Shown piece after piece: positions 48,827 through 58,389 of a stretch of DNA of 64,000 nucleotides. Positions within the stretch are counted from its first letter, which is position 1. The number at the start of each line of letters is the position of its first letter. The translations under genes and the position numbers were made by a program. The stretch covers positions 1,302,001 through 1,366,000 of the forward strand of contig NZ_AP029018.1 of NCBI RefSeq assembly GCF_037076525.1, given 5' to 3'. The notes under the pieces were generated by a model. That model ran no database searches. It was not told the origin of the DNA and worked only from the letters and a program-made list of their open reading frames with translations. The stretch comes from Selenomonas sp. TAMA-11512. Lineage in GTDB: Bacteria; Bacillota; Negativicutes; Selenomonadales; Selenomonadaceae.

Positions 48827-51800
48827 TTATTTTACTTCGGTTTCTTCTTCATATCGTGCCGCCCGTTTTGATTTTTTCTTCTTTTCCTTTTTTGGCTTTT
48901 CCAGAATCTCCCTCTTGACGGGCTTCTTGTCGAAGAATACGCTCCAAAGTATGTTCCACCCTCCTTCGTAGCGGTTTTCCTCGTCGTTCATGTACTGCAT
49001 CGTTCGCGTGATGGAGTCGACGAGTGTCGTCGTTATGCCTGTCCTTGCCGCTGTAAACGTTGCCGCACCGCTCCCCGCTTTTTGCAGAATCTCGCTGTAT
49101 GTGATGGCTTCGTCCGGTTTTTCGTATAGCTTGTCTTCTTCTAACTTCTGCATGTACTCGCGCTTGGCTTTTCCCTTCTTCTTGCGCAAAGTTTCCTGTT
49201 CTTTCTGCTCTTTCAACGCTTTCTTGGCGGCGATTTCGCTGTCTTTTTCGCTCTTCTTTGACAAGAGCAAGATCGCATCCCAAATCTCGCTTCCACCGCG
49301 TGTGACGACGCTTACCGGTGAATAGCTTCTTCCGTACGTCGTTCCGTCGAAGATCTGATTGGCTGCGAGGTTCGTGACGTCACGCAGGATCGGGATGCCG
49401 CCCGACGTGTTTAAGAGCACGTTCTTCGCGTACAGGGTTGAGAAGCGTTCGATTGCGCCTCTTTCCACTTTCTCGTATTTACCCGTTTTCGGATTGAATA
49501 CGCGCTTGTATTTGTCGCGCTCGTCGTCGCCCTCCAGCCCGAGTGCATATTTTAGCCCCATGGTTATAAGTGACGGGATGAGTATGCGGTAGAACACAGA
49601 CCTCGCAAACGGTATCCAGTGTTTCACGTGGGTTGGTTCTCCGGAGAATTTCCCTTTTCGGTATGCCGCGAGCAGCGCATTGAACTGCGTGTTGAAGTAG
49701 CTGTAGAAGATTGTCAGCAGGCGCATCAGTTCGTTCTTGTTGCGCTGAACGGAGCTCTGGTCCATATCTCGGCCGCTTCCGAATACTTCACGCACCGCCC
49801 GATCGGCGCGGAAGACGGCCTTCCCTTCGGCGTCGGACAGGATTTCCTCGTCGGTCCGTATCTTCGCGCTGGCAGCGATGTCAAACTCTCTCTGCGCTTC
49901 CTCAATCTTTTGATCGAGGTCTCTCAACGTACTCTTCGCCTCGTCTTCCATGTCGTTGAGTTCTTTGTCGTTGTGGACGGCAAACGGCGATTCCTGTGCT
50001 CTTCCCTGTGCGATCGGGTCTTCACTCGCTCGGTTCTCTCGGTGGTTTCGTATCGCTCCTAGCTGAAACGTCGCCTCGATTTGCTCTTCTTTGAGCTTAT
50101 CCAGTGCCGCTCTTGTCTCTTCGATACGCTTGACTTTCGCTTCGTTTTCTTTGATTGCTTCCTGCAGGCACAGACCGTAACTGTCCCGGTACACCTGTAC
50201 CCACATGGGCTTTGATACCATGAGATCGGTGAAGATCATCGGGGCATACGCATGAGAGCGTGCCCACTCCAGGGCTTTATAATCTGCAGACAAGGGCTGC
50301 GCTTGTCTTCGGATGTCTCGGTCGATGGCGTCCTGCCGTTCTCGCATAAACACGGATTTTTTTACGAGCCGGTTCGCTTCGCTCCAATTTCCTGTATAGT
50401 ATGTCAGCGCTTCTCCCATTTTCTGTGCGCCGATCTTGTCTATGGCCGGGCCGATATTGCTCGAGTTCTCTATGGCCGGCCACATGCGAAAGCCCATGAT
50501 GGCAAAGGTCGAATTTGCACGCAGTTTACGAAGCGCTGATGTGACAAAGCTCTCCGCTTCGTTGTTTCCCACTTTCACCGCACTCCACACGTCTGTTGCC
50601 CATTCTTTGATGACTTTGTAATGGGCCTCGCCCATTGTGTTTTTCACATGGCTTTCAAAGTCTTTGTTCGCTATGAGGCGGTACACGTCTCGCACGGCGA
50701 TCCGCATCGCGATGTTGTGTGTGATGTCGTTCAGGTGGCTGACGAGCACGTCGAACGAAAGCAATAGCGGTTGGCCGTACACGGCTCCTGCGCGGCTTTT
50801 CTTGTATCCCTGTCTCGTTCCCATAATCATCGCCCCGGAGGCGGATTCTTTTGCTGATGTATTGGCCGCATTTTCCGATGCTTTTTCGCTCTTCTCGATA
50901 TTGTATCGGATCGGGTAGTAGCCGCCTTTCAGCTTCAGCATCTTGCCTGTATCTGCCGCCTGCACATTGAACGGCGATGCCGCGACGGGTTTGAGCTGCG
51001 TTCCGTTGAGTTCCATTTCTGTTTTCTCAATCTCCGGCCAGAAGCTTCCGACGTAATCCCAAACATCTTGGACAAACATCCAGTCGCGTTCTGTCATGTG
51101 CTTAGCAATCTGCTCTTCCAGGAAGGAAATGGAGCGCTTTGACATCTCTTCCGCCCATTCTCTTTTTTTCAGAGCGGCGCCGGAGAACGCCTTTTGAATC
51201 TCTTCTCGGAACGCTGTTTCTTTTTCTTCCGGCACACCAAGACCGCCTGCCAGTCGCTGCCGGTTGCTTTCTGTTCCTAAGTTGAGCGCCATACAGAGCA
51301 GCTCTTCTTTTGACACATTCTCTATGCCGTCCGCCGTCTCGATTGGAATGCTCTTCTTTTCCCATGCCTGTCGCTCTTCGTGACTATATCTTGCGACCAG
51401 TTCTTCCAGCTTCTCGAAGTACGCCTCTTTCAGTTCACCTTCTCTTTCGGCCGCTTTTTCGAATGTGCCGTAGATGTACTTGTGCGCTTTCTCTCCCAGG
51501 AAGCTTAGTATCTGCTCCGGCGTCGTTATGGCGGCCAGCCCTTTTTGGCCGTATCTTGCCGCCGACTCTCCCAGCGGCATCTTTGCGAGATACTCGTTGT
51601 ACCCGAGTCCGCCCACATTGTCACGGATGCGATAATTTTCCGTATGGACATTTCTTGCCAGCCCGGTCTCGTCGTTGATGATCTCATCCACGGCGTCTTC
51701 TTCACCGATGCCATCCCATGTCTTTAGCTGGAACTTTTCGCGTCCGGTCGTGTAGATCTGTGTCATGACGTTCAGGGCGCTTTCGAAATCCAAGACGTTC

Positions 51801-54800
51801 ATGCTCTCGTAGCCGGCGAAGTTTTCTCCTTTGGCTGCGATGTCGCATACTTTTTGATGCATGTCTTCGATCTTGCCGTCGGAGCCGATTTCCACCTTTG
51901 CCGCCTTTTCTTCGAGCAGTTCACGAAGTTCAGGCATGTCTATCGGGTTTCCTTCCTCGTCTTTCGGGAGGTAGGCATCGTTTTTTACGATGCGCAGAAT
52001 GTAGGCGAGGTGCGCGAGCCAGTACCTATCTTCTCTCGGCAGGCGAACGCTCTTTTCATACACCTGATCTTTTGCCTTCTTGAGGTCTTTTTTGACGCGG
52101 TCTCTCATATTCCGTGCTTCTTCGGCATATATTTCCATGTAGAGCTGCTGTTGCTGGAAGAGAACCGCCTTATTCCACTTTTTGGCCTTTATGAATTCCC
52201 TCACTTTGCGGGCATAGTATCTCGCCTTATTCGTATAGGCATAGGAGGCGGTCGCTTCGGCGATCGGCTTTCTCTCTAAATCTGCCCGTACTCTCTTTTT
52301 TAGGTCTCGAATGTTTTCTGTCGCCGACTCTTTGACTTCCTCTTCGTGTATCTTCTCTTCTTTTGCCTTTTGCTTGAATTCATGAAACGCCTTCTTCGCC
52401 TCATCGACGGTCTTTGCGTCTATGATGCCCTGCATTCTTTTATAGTCGTCATCGTTCCAGCGTGCCGCTACGCGCAGTTGTCCAAGCTCTTTCTGCAGGT
52501 TTTTCACTTCTTCACGGTCTTTGTCGACGGTCAGTTCGATGTCTTCCGGCATGGCGTTCAGGCGGTCTTCCACCGCTTTCATGGCGAGTTCTGTCTTTCT
52601 TGTGATTTTGGCTTCCAGCCGCTCTTTTCTTCGCATGGCGACTTTCAGCAGCTCCGTCATGTATGCTCTGTACGTCGGCTCGTTCATTGCCTCCTGTACG
52701 GCTTCGTCGGTGAGCTTTCCGTCAATGAGCTCCGTATCGAGACGTGCGGCGAACTCTGCCATATGCTTTTTCACATTCTCTTCGAAGTCGCCCATTTCGC
52801 GGAGCTCTTTTTGGAATCCCTCTTTGCCGGTTTCGGGATACCAGAATTTAATGACGCTCTCTTTCCCGCTTTCTCGAAGCGCTCTTTCGGCCAAGTAGCA
52901 GGATTCTTGGCCGAGCTCTCGCCGAAATCTTTCTTCTTCTTTATCGAGACGCTTTTTGAATCCGGTCTGCTGCTCCTCTTGAAGGTCTTTCATGACGATC
53001 TTCATTAGGTATTCTTTTGCTTCTTCCTGCGCTTCGTTCCACCATCGCGCATTTGTCTCTTCTTCGGTTTCTGTCAGAAGTTTTTCGCCGCCCGCCTCTT
53101 TGACGTTACTGTAGCGGTCATCAAGCTCCATGTACCTGATCTCTTCCTCTGTCGCCAGCATGCGATCCATGACGCGCCGCACTTCTGGACTTGGACGCAT
53201 GCCTTCTCCGATGAAAGCGCGATAGATGCTTGTCAGGAATGCGCGGAAGCGGCGGAACACCGCTTTCAGTCCCTTTGCCGGCGCTTGGCCGTCATGGAGG
53301 TAGGCTTCGTAGGCGCGGGCAAATCTTTCCTGCCGCCATACAGCTTTCAGGCGATCCGCCTCGTCGAAGTCTTTCGCCTCTTCCGCCGCTTTGATGTTCG
53401 CCTCGTATATGCTGAACTCTCCTTCGAGGTCGGTTCCCTTGTAGAGCTTTGCGTCTCCTTCTTTCCATGTGGCCCATTCGTTGACGGTCTGCAGGTCTTT
53501 CTTTGCCGCTTCGTCGATTTCGGCCAACTCCTCCAGGTCGTAGAGAAATGCATGTCCCATCTCATGGAGGAATGTGGACGCATCTCCGTCTTCGAATACG
53601 GAGATAATTCTTTTGTTGTCTGAGAGTGTCGTAATCGTCCCGCGCGTACCGCCGCCCATTTTCTGATTATACTTTTCGATGATGGAGATGGCCTTATCGT
53701 CAAAGATGACATAGCAGCGTCCATCCTGCCGCCCGTCGTATGTGATGCCCTTGATGCCGACGGAGTTGAGCGCGAGAGATGCAGCTTTGTCCGATTCATA
53801 CGCCCCCGCAAGCGCCTGATAGAAATTGCCTCCCGTTTTGTTTTGCATAGCATATTCGTCGCGGAAATACTGCGTTGCAAAAGCAAGCATCTGTTTCTCC
53901 AATTCCTTGACGCGTGGCTCATACTTTTCACGCAAGAGTGCTGATTCTTTTTTGCCGTGCTCCGGGTTCGCCTTAAAATTCGCAACATTCTCCTCCGAAT
54001 ACCCATGAACAAGCAACGCACCCCTACTGAACCTTCTGCCTTGACTCACGCTGATCGGCGCTGGAATCAACATCTGTAAATGATGCCACTCCTGTCTTAT
54101 CTTTTGATACTCTTTCGACCCATAACCGACGCGATCAAAAAAACGATTTAACTCGCGCATAGACAACGCCCTCAGCGCTTTGCGTAACCCTTGCAAAACC
54201 TTCTTCGGCTGCTCTTTTAAGGTCTTCTGCTCGTCAAGCAGGACATCATCCTCCGGGATTTCGACATGGTACAACCTGCCATGTCCCTTTGTTCCAATTT
54301 TCTCCGGGTCGAACCGTTTCAACAGATTGTAGACACGCTCGTTTGCACGAAGAGATTTTTCTGTATCGTTCATCACATACTGTAACGATTCCAAAAGCTC
54401 TTCGCGGGACAACTCCTCTCCGGCAACTTCTTCTGCCGAGTCAATAAGCCCCATCTTTTTTAGCAGTTCCGGGATTTCCATGTTTGGATTCTGTTCGGCT
54501 AATCGGAGTTCATTTTCATGTCGGTTGCGTTTTTCCCGATCCTCATTGACTCTATTTTCTGTCTCGCTAAGCAATTGCTCGTATATAGATTTTATTCGAG
54601 CTTTATCTCTGAGGTCTCCGAAGTACCCCTTGAGAACTATCTCCCATGCTTCTTGCAGATCCGTCGGCAACTCGTCTACTTTTTTGCCATCATAGACGAG
54701 TTCCGTCTTCTCCAGTTTTTCCCTATACCCCTCTCCTATATTTCTATTCTGTGCGGAGTATAGGCCGTAGCCATGCACTTGTGCACCCTCGCCTGTGCCG

Positions 54801-57800
54801 ATATAGCCGAGGTCAAACTTGTCGAAGTCTGTGGGAGAGCCGACCCATGCGGATTGATAGAGCCCACGATTTTCTCTTTTCAGCTTGCCTAAATCCGTTT
54901 CATCTGGTATACTAAGACCATACAAGGACTGTTTCGTTAGTGGAGCACTATGACTCCCGGCCGTAGCCGTTTTGGCTGCGACCCAGCGATCAGTCCTTTT
55001 TTTATTGATATAGAGCAGATTTTTTTGATTCAGTCGATCAATATACCACTTGTCGTTCGGTTGTCCGGACGTTTTTGCGCGTCCATAGGCACTGGCAATC
55101 TTATTTAATCCTTTGCTTGTATTGAGAAAGAATGGAACCATAACTGTTGCGCCGTTGATTTCCATATCGACAACAACAATTCTCTTTTGCGTGTCCTCGG
55201 TTCCAGTTTTTGTATCGAATACCCGTAAAACAAAAAGAGGGTCGGCTATCTTTTTCGGAAGCTCTAGCAGGTCCTTCCGTGCGAAATGGTGTTTGTCGAC
55301 AAGTTTTTGAAGAATTTTACTGTCAATCGCAACTTCCAAACTGCTGTCTGCTCCAATCAAATCAAAGACGAGAGGACTGCGCATCATAACATTATTATGC
55401 AATGGCAACTTGTCCGCAAAGAAAGCATCCACTTTCTCTTTCCATGCCAGCATATCTTCTTTTAATCGTCGTGCGGCCGATGTCTGATTCAATCCGCCGA
55501 CATCTTTATACTTTTCCTCAAAGTCGAAGCCGTAGCGCTCCATATAGTCGAGCGCCGTATATGGTTTGCCTGTCGCCTTGGCGTAGGCTTTCGCGTATAT
55601 GTCGGCGCGGCGGGCCCAGAGGATTGCGTTTACCTTTGCCGTCTTTGCCGTTTCTTTCCCGTCGATTGTCACGGACTCGAGCATTTTCTTGAGATCGCTG
55701 TATACCTTATAGCCCTCCGGGCTCAAGGATTCGACGAACTGCATTTCCATGCCGCTGATGTTTTTGGCCGTATCTTTGATTTCATCCAATCTCGCCAGGA
55801 CTTCCTGTATTCTTCCGACCTGCTCTTTCTTTCCCTCCATGTACTCCGCATCGTAGGCCTCTGTCCATTTCTTCACCTGCGGTGCATCGCTCTTTCCGGT
55901 CACCATGGCGATGGCTATGGCTTCTAATTCAGCTTTCTTCGGTTTGCGTTTATGTTCTTTATAGAACTCTTTGTACCATTCGCCTGTTTCTTTATCTGCC
56001 TGGAGCGCTTTCAGAGCTGTAGCGATTTCTCGCTGCAGCTCTTTTGTATACTCCTTGTGCATGGTGTTCCACCCAACTGCAGGGTTCAGCGGGTTGATTT
56101 TGATGATGTCCGCCAGGAAGCCTCGGCGAAATTCCTGCGCCGCATCGTTCTCCACTTTCGGATAATGTGTGTCGACAATGGTGCGGATCAGCTTGTCCTG
56201 CTCTTCGACGGCTGTTTTCTGCGCTTCTTCGGCTGTTTCTATCGCGGTCTTTGCATCTCTCCCCAGTCTTGCGAGACTGGTTGCATCCTGTGTGTAGGTG
56301 ACGGATTGCAGGAGCTCGGGGCTGCTTTTTACCTGGGCGAACTGTTCCACGGGGACTGGGATGGTTGCTTTGGATTCAATCGCTGTCTGCAGGTCTTCGC
56401 TGCTCATCCCTGTCGCTTCAGCGACTTTTTGCAGGTCTTCCATGCCTTTCCTGCCTTCGACGGCCATCTCCGTATCGATGTATGCCATCTCGTAGCCTGT
56501 GCCTTCAAGCTGCTTTCGGAGAACTTTTTGCGCGATATCCGGCGCGCTTTTCGACAGTCTTCCATCACTCGCGATCTGCTGCAGCTGTTCGAGCATAGCA
56601 CCGCCCGCAATCGTCTTCTGCACTTCTTGGCCAAGCCTGGTTTCCTCTTTTTGCCGCTTTATCCAGGTGTGCGTTCCTCTTGCTATATCCACGCTTACGC
56701 CTGCGCCGCCGCCGGCCAGCCCAAACACAAGGGAGGACGGCAGCGCTGTCACGGAGCTTTTCACCGCGTCGAACGCAATGTCTCCCAAGGTATGTGTATA
56801 GGTATCGCCGCGGCCGGTTATGGTAAAGAGAAGGTTGTCCACGACGTCGTCGGCCGCGCTCTGTAGCCCTTCTTCCAGCGCTTCCGTTTTGGCCACGGAC
56901 AGGACGTCTTTCCCGCGGCTTTTTGCGAGTGTCAGGATACGTGCTTTTGACGCGATCTCTATTCCGCTGTTGGCGATGGCGTCGGATACGACTTTTTCCG
57001 TAAACGGTGTTGACGCGACACTTCGGCCAAGGACTTTCCCCATGACGGCGAATGTCGGGAAGATTTCAACGCCTGCGTTGACTGCTCCTCCCAGCATGGC
57101 AGCTCCCGCGGCTGCTTTATCCGAATATACGCGGTTGCCTTCCTCATCCTTTCTCTCTATATATTCTGCAAACCGTTCGCCGGCTTCGGGTCGCATCATG
57201 CCTAGAAACGCGCCTGCTTCTCCGCCGTATTTTGCCGCTTTCAGAAGAAGCGCACGGCCTTCGGTCGTCATGAGCATGCGCCCTGCAATGCGCGCAAACA
57301 GGGAGCGCGAGACGCCTTTGCCGAAGCCTCCCACGGCTCCCGCAGTTGCCCCCGGCAGAGCGCCCACGCCGCCCGCCGCCGCCCCTATGCCGCCCGTCAC
57401 GGCTGCCGTAAGCGCGGCGTCGCGCACGCCGTCCATGATCATGTCTTTCATGCCCGGCATGGATTCCCCGGCGCCGGATACGGCATAGGCGATGGGGTTT
57501 TCAAAGAAGGACGGCATGTCTGCTTCTGCGTCTTGGACTTCCGCCTCCAGTGCTTTCGCGCGCTCTTTTTCTTCCTCTGTGGCCTCTCCCCACATGATCT
57601 TGTATCTTATCTTATTGAGCTCTAAGCTTTTCTCACCAATCTCCAGGGACTTTGTGAATGTGTCGATGACGCTTGCCTGCCGGCGCATTTCATCCCGGTT
57701 GTGCAGGATGAGCGCTGCGCCTTCCGTGTCGAGAGATTCCACGGTCTCTTTCAGCCCGGGGTATTTCCCCCACCATGTCTCCGGGTCCATCCCTTCTTGG

Positions 57801-58354
57801 TCGCGCTGCTTTTTAAACTCGTAGAAGCGCAGGGCTTCTTTATATGTGGATGCATCGTACAGGATGGCTTCCGCCGGAATGCCGGTGTACATCGACACGT
57901 CTCTCGCTGTCTTGATCTTCTCTTCGGGTGTGGTGTAGTACTCCATGTAGACGTCGGAGCGGCGGATGCTGTTGGCCGCTTCATAGAACAATCTCTCTGG
58001 ATCGTTTGCATTCGCCTCGACAAATGCGGTTGTTGCCGCCTTTGCCGGGGAGAGGACGAGGCCACCTAGGGCGTGCATTTGGCTTTCATCTGCCTGCGCT
58101 CGCGCCGCTTGCAGTGCGGAAAAATCTCCTGTTCGCTTATACTCCTCCACGGCGTTTTTTATTTCTTCTCTGCGCCTTTGATTGACTTCCTGCAGTGTAT
58201 TCCACGCGTCCCCTACATCGCTTGCAATCGCACTACCGACATCCCACGCACGGTCAAAAAAGGATTTGTTCGCTTCGATCGCCTCCGCTTTTTGCCGTGC
58301 TTCTTCTTCCGCGTTCTCTTCTTCCAATCTCTGCCGCACTACATCCAGATTCAT
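48827..58354 (-). CDS. Giant virion core (ejection) protein with polyvalent enzyme domains
   Basis: A 3,175-residue protein in the position of T7 gp16. It opens with charged helical sequence, then a Gly/Ala-rich hydrophobic stretch (about 311-360). Residues about 985-1125 resemble a PBECR-type (barnase/EndoU/colicin/RelE-like) nuclease of phage proteins (DKHHFARKDLLELPKKIADP, then NKIASAYGRAK and LLYINKKRT). About 1164-1560 resembles the polyvalent-protein ADP-ribosyltransferase (AWVGSPTDFDKFDLGYIGTGEGAQVHGYGLY, GRLYHVEIPEDD, CYVIFDDKA). About 1575-1730 has STFLHEMGHAFL (His1597-His1601), a zincin motif. The rest is long coiled coil. The C-terminal third includes a conserved phage region (about 2840-2960) with a hydrophobic helix near 2918-2938, and a Lys/Glu-rich tail. 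AGGAAGAGAG precedes the ATG. Domain names are motif-based. Confidence 0.85.
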   Translation of the reverse strand: MNLDVVRQRLEEENAEEEARQKAEAIEANKSFFDRAWDVGSAIASDVGDAWNTLQEVNQRRREEIKNAVEEYKRTGDFSALQAARAQADESQMHALGGLVLSPAKAATTAFVEANANDPERLFYEAANSIRRSDVYMEYYTTPEEKIKTARDVSMYTGIPAEAILYDASTYKEALRFYEFKKQRDQEGMDPETWWGKYPGLKETVESLDTEGAALILHNRDEMRRQASVIDTFTKSLEIGEKSLELNKIRYKIMWGEATEEEKERAKALEAEVQDAEADMPSFFENPIAYAVSGAGESMPGMKDMIMDGVRDAALTAAVTGGIGAAAGGVGALPGATAGAVGGFGKGVSRSLFARIAGRMLMTTEGRALLLKAAKYGGEAGAFLGMMRPEAGERFAEYIERKDEEGNRVYSDKAAAGAAMLGGAVNAGVEIFPTFAVMGKVLGRSVASTPFTEKVVSDAIANSGIEIASKARILTLAKSRGKDVLSVAKTEALEEGLQSAADDVVDNLLFTITGRGDTYTHTLGDIAFDAVKSSVTALPSSLVFGLAGGGAGVSVDIARGTHTWIKRQKEETRLGQEVQKTIAGGAMLEQLQQIASDGRLSKSAPDIAQKVLRKQLEGTGYEMAYIDTEMAVEGRKGMEDLQKVAEATGMSSEDLQTAIESKATIPVPVEQFAQVKSSPELLQSVTYTQDATSLARLGRDAKTAIETAEEAQKTAVEEQDKLIRTIVDTHYPKVENDAAQEFRRGFLADIIKINPLNPAVGWNTMHKEYTKELQREIATALKALQADKETGEWYKEFYKEHKRKPKKAELEAIAIAMVTGKSDAPQVKKWTEAYDAEYMEGKKEQVGRIQEVLARLDEIKDTAKNISGMEMQFVESLSPEGYKVYSDLKKMLESVTIDGKETAKTAKVNAILWARRADIYAKAYAKATGKPYTALDYMERYGFDFEEKYKDVGGLNQTSAARRLKEDMLAWKEKVDAFFADKLPLHNNVMMRSPLVFDLIGADSSLEVAIDSKILQKLVDKHHFARKDLLELPKKIADPLFVLRVFDTKTGTEDTQKRIVVVDMEINGATVMVPFFLNTSKGLNKIASAYGRAKTSGQPNDKWYIDRLNQKNLLYINKKRTDRWVAAKTATAGSHSAPLTKQSLYGLSIPDETDLGKLKRENRGLYQSAWVGSPTDFDKFDLGYIGTGEGAQVHGYGLYSAQNRNIGEGYREKLEKTELVYDGKKVDELPTDLQEAWEIVLKGYFGDLRDKARIKSIYEQLLSETENRVNEDREKRNRHENELRLAEQNPNMEIPELLKKMGLIDSAEEVAGEELSREELLESLQYVMNDTEKSLRANERVYNLLKRFDPEKIGTKGHGRLYHVEIPEDDVLLDEQKTLKEQPKKVLQGLRKALRALSMRELNRFFDRVGYGSKEYQKIRQEWHHLQMLIPAPISVSQGRRFSRGALLVHGYSEENVANFKANPEHGKKESALLREKYEPRVKELEKQMLAFATQYFRDEYAMQNKTGGNFYQALAGAYESDKAASLALNSVGIKGITYDGRQDGRCYVIFDDKAISIIEKYNQKMGGGTRGTITTLSDNKRIISVFEDGDASTFLHEMGHAFLYDLEELAEIDEAAKKDLQTVNEWATWKEGDAKLYKGTDLEGEFSIYEANIKAAEEAKDFDEADRLKAVWRQERFARAYEAYLHDGQAPAKGLKAVFRRFRAFLTSIYRAFIGEGMRPSPEVRRVMDRMLATEEEIRYMELDDRYSNVKEAGGEKLLTETEEETNARWWNEAQEEAKEYLMKIVMKDLQEEQQTGFKKRLDKEEERFRRELGQESCYLAERALRESGKESVIKFWYPETGKEGFQKELREMGDFEENVKKHMAEFAARLDTELIDGKLTDEAVQEAMNEPTYRAYMTELLKVAMRRKERLEAKITRKTELAMKAVEDRLNAMPEDIELTVDKDREEVKNLQKELGQLRVAARWNDDDYKRMQGIIDAKTVDEAKKAFHEFKQKAKEEKIHEEEVKESATENIRDLKKRVRADLERKPIAEATASYAYTNKARYYARKVREFIKAKKWNKAVLFQQQQLYMEIYAEEARNMRDRVKKDLKKAKDQVYEKSVRLPREDRYWLAHLAYILRIVKNDAYLPKDEEGNPIDMPELRELLEEKAAKVEIGSDGKIEDMHQKVCDIAAKGENFAGYESMNVLDFESALNVMTQIYTTGREKFQLKTWDGIGEEDAVDEIINDETGLARNVHTENYRIRDNVGGLGYNEYLAKMPLGESAARYGQKGLAAITTPEQILSFLGEKAHKYIYGTFEKAAEREGELKEAYFEKLEELVARYSHEERQAWEKKSIPIETADGIENVSKEELLCMALNLGTESNRQRLAGGLGVPEEKETAFREEIQKAFSGAALKKREWAEEMSKRSISFLEEQIAKHMTERDWMFVQDVWDYVGSFWPEIEKTEMELNGTQLKPVAASPFNVQAADTGKMLKLKGGYYPIRYNIEKSEKASENAANTSAKESASGAMIMGTRQGYKKSRAGAVYGQPLLLSFDVLVSHLNDITHNIAMRIAVRDVYRLIANKDFESHVKNTMGEAHYKVIKEWATDVWSAVKVGNNEAESFVTSALRKLRANSTFAIMGFRMWPAIENSSNIGPAIDKIGAQKMGEALTYYTGNWSEANRLVKKSVFMRERQDAIDRDIRRQAQPLSADYKALEWARSHAYAPMIFTDLMVSKPMWVQVYRDSYGLCLQEAIKENEAKVKRIEETRAALDKLKEEQIEATFQLGAIRNHRENRASEDPIAQGRAQESPFAVHNDKELNDMEDEAKSTLRDLDQKIEEAQREFDIAASAKIRTDEEILSDAEGKAVFRADRAVREVFGSGRDMDQSSVQRNKNELMRLLTIFYSYFNTQFNALLAAYRKGKFSGEPTHVKHWIPFARSVFYRILIPSLITMGLKYALGLEGDDERDKYKRVFNPKTGKYEKVERGAIERFSTLYAKNVLLNTSGGIPILRDVTNLAANQIFDGTTYGRSYSPVSVVTRGGSEIWDAILLLSKKSEKDSEIAAKKALKEQKEQETLRKKKGKAKREYMQKLEEDKLYEKPDEAITYSEILQKAGSGAATFTAARTGITTTLVDSITRTMQYMNDEENRYEGGWNILWSVFFDKKPVKREILEKPKKEKKKKSKRAARYEEETEVK

Positions 58355-58389
58355 ATCTCTCTTCCTTTCGCTTCATCTCTAAGCTTTCG

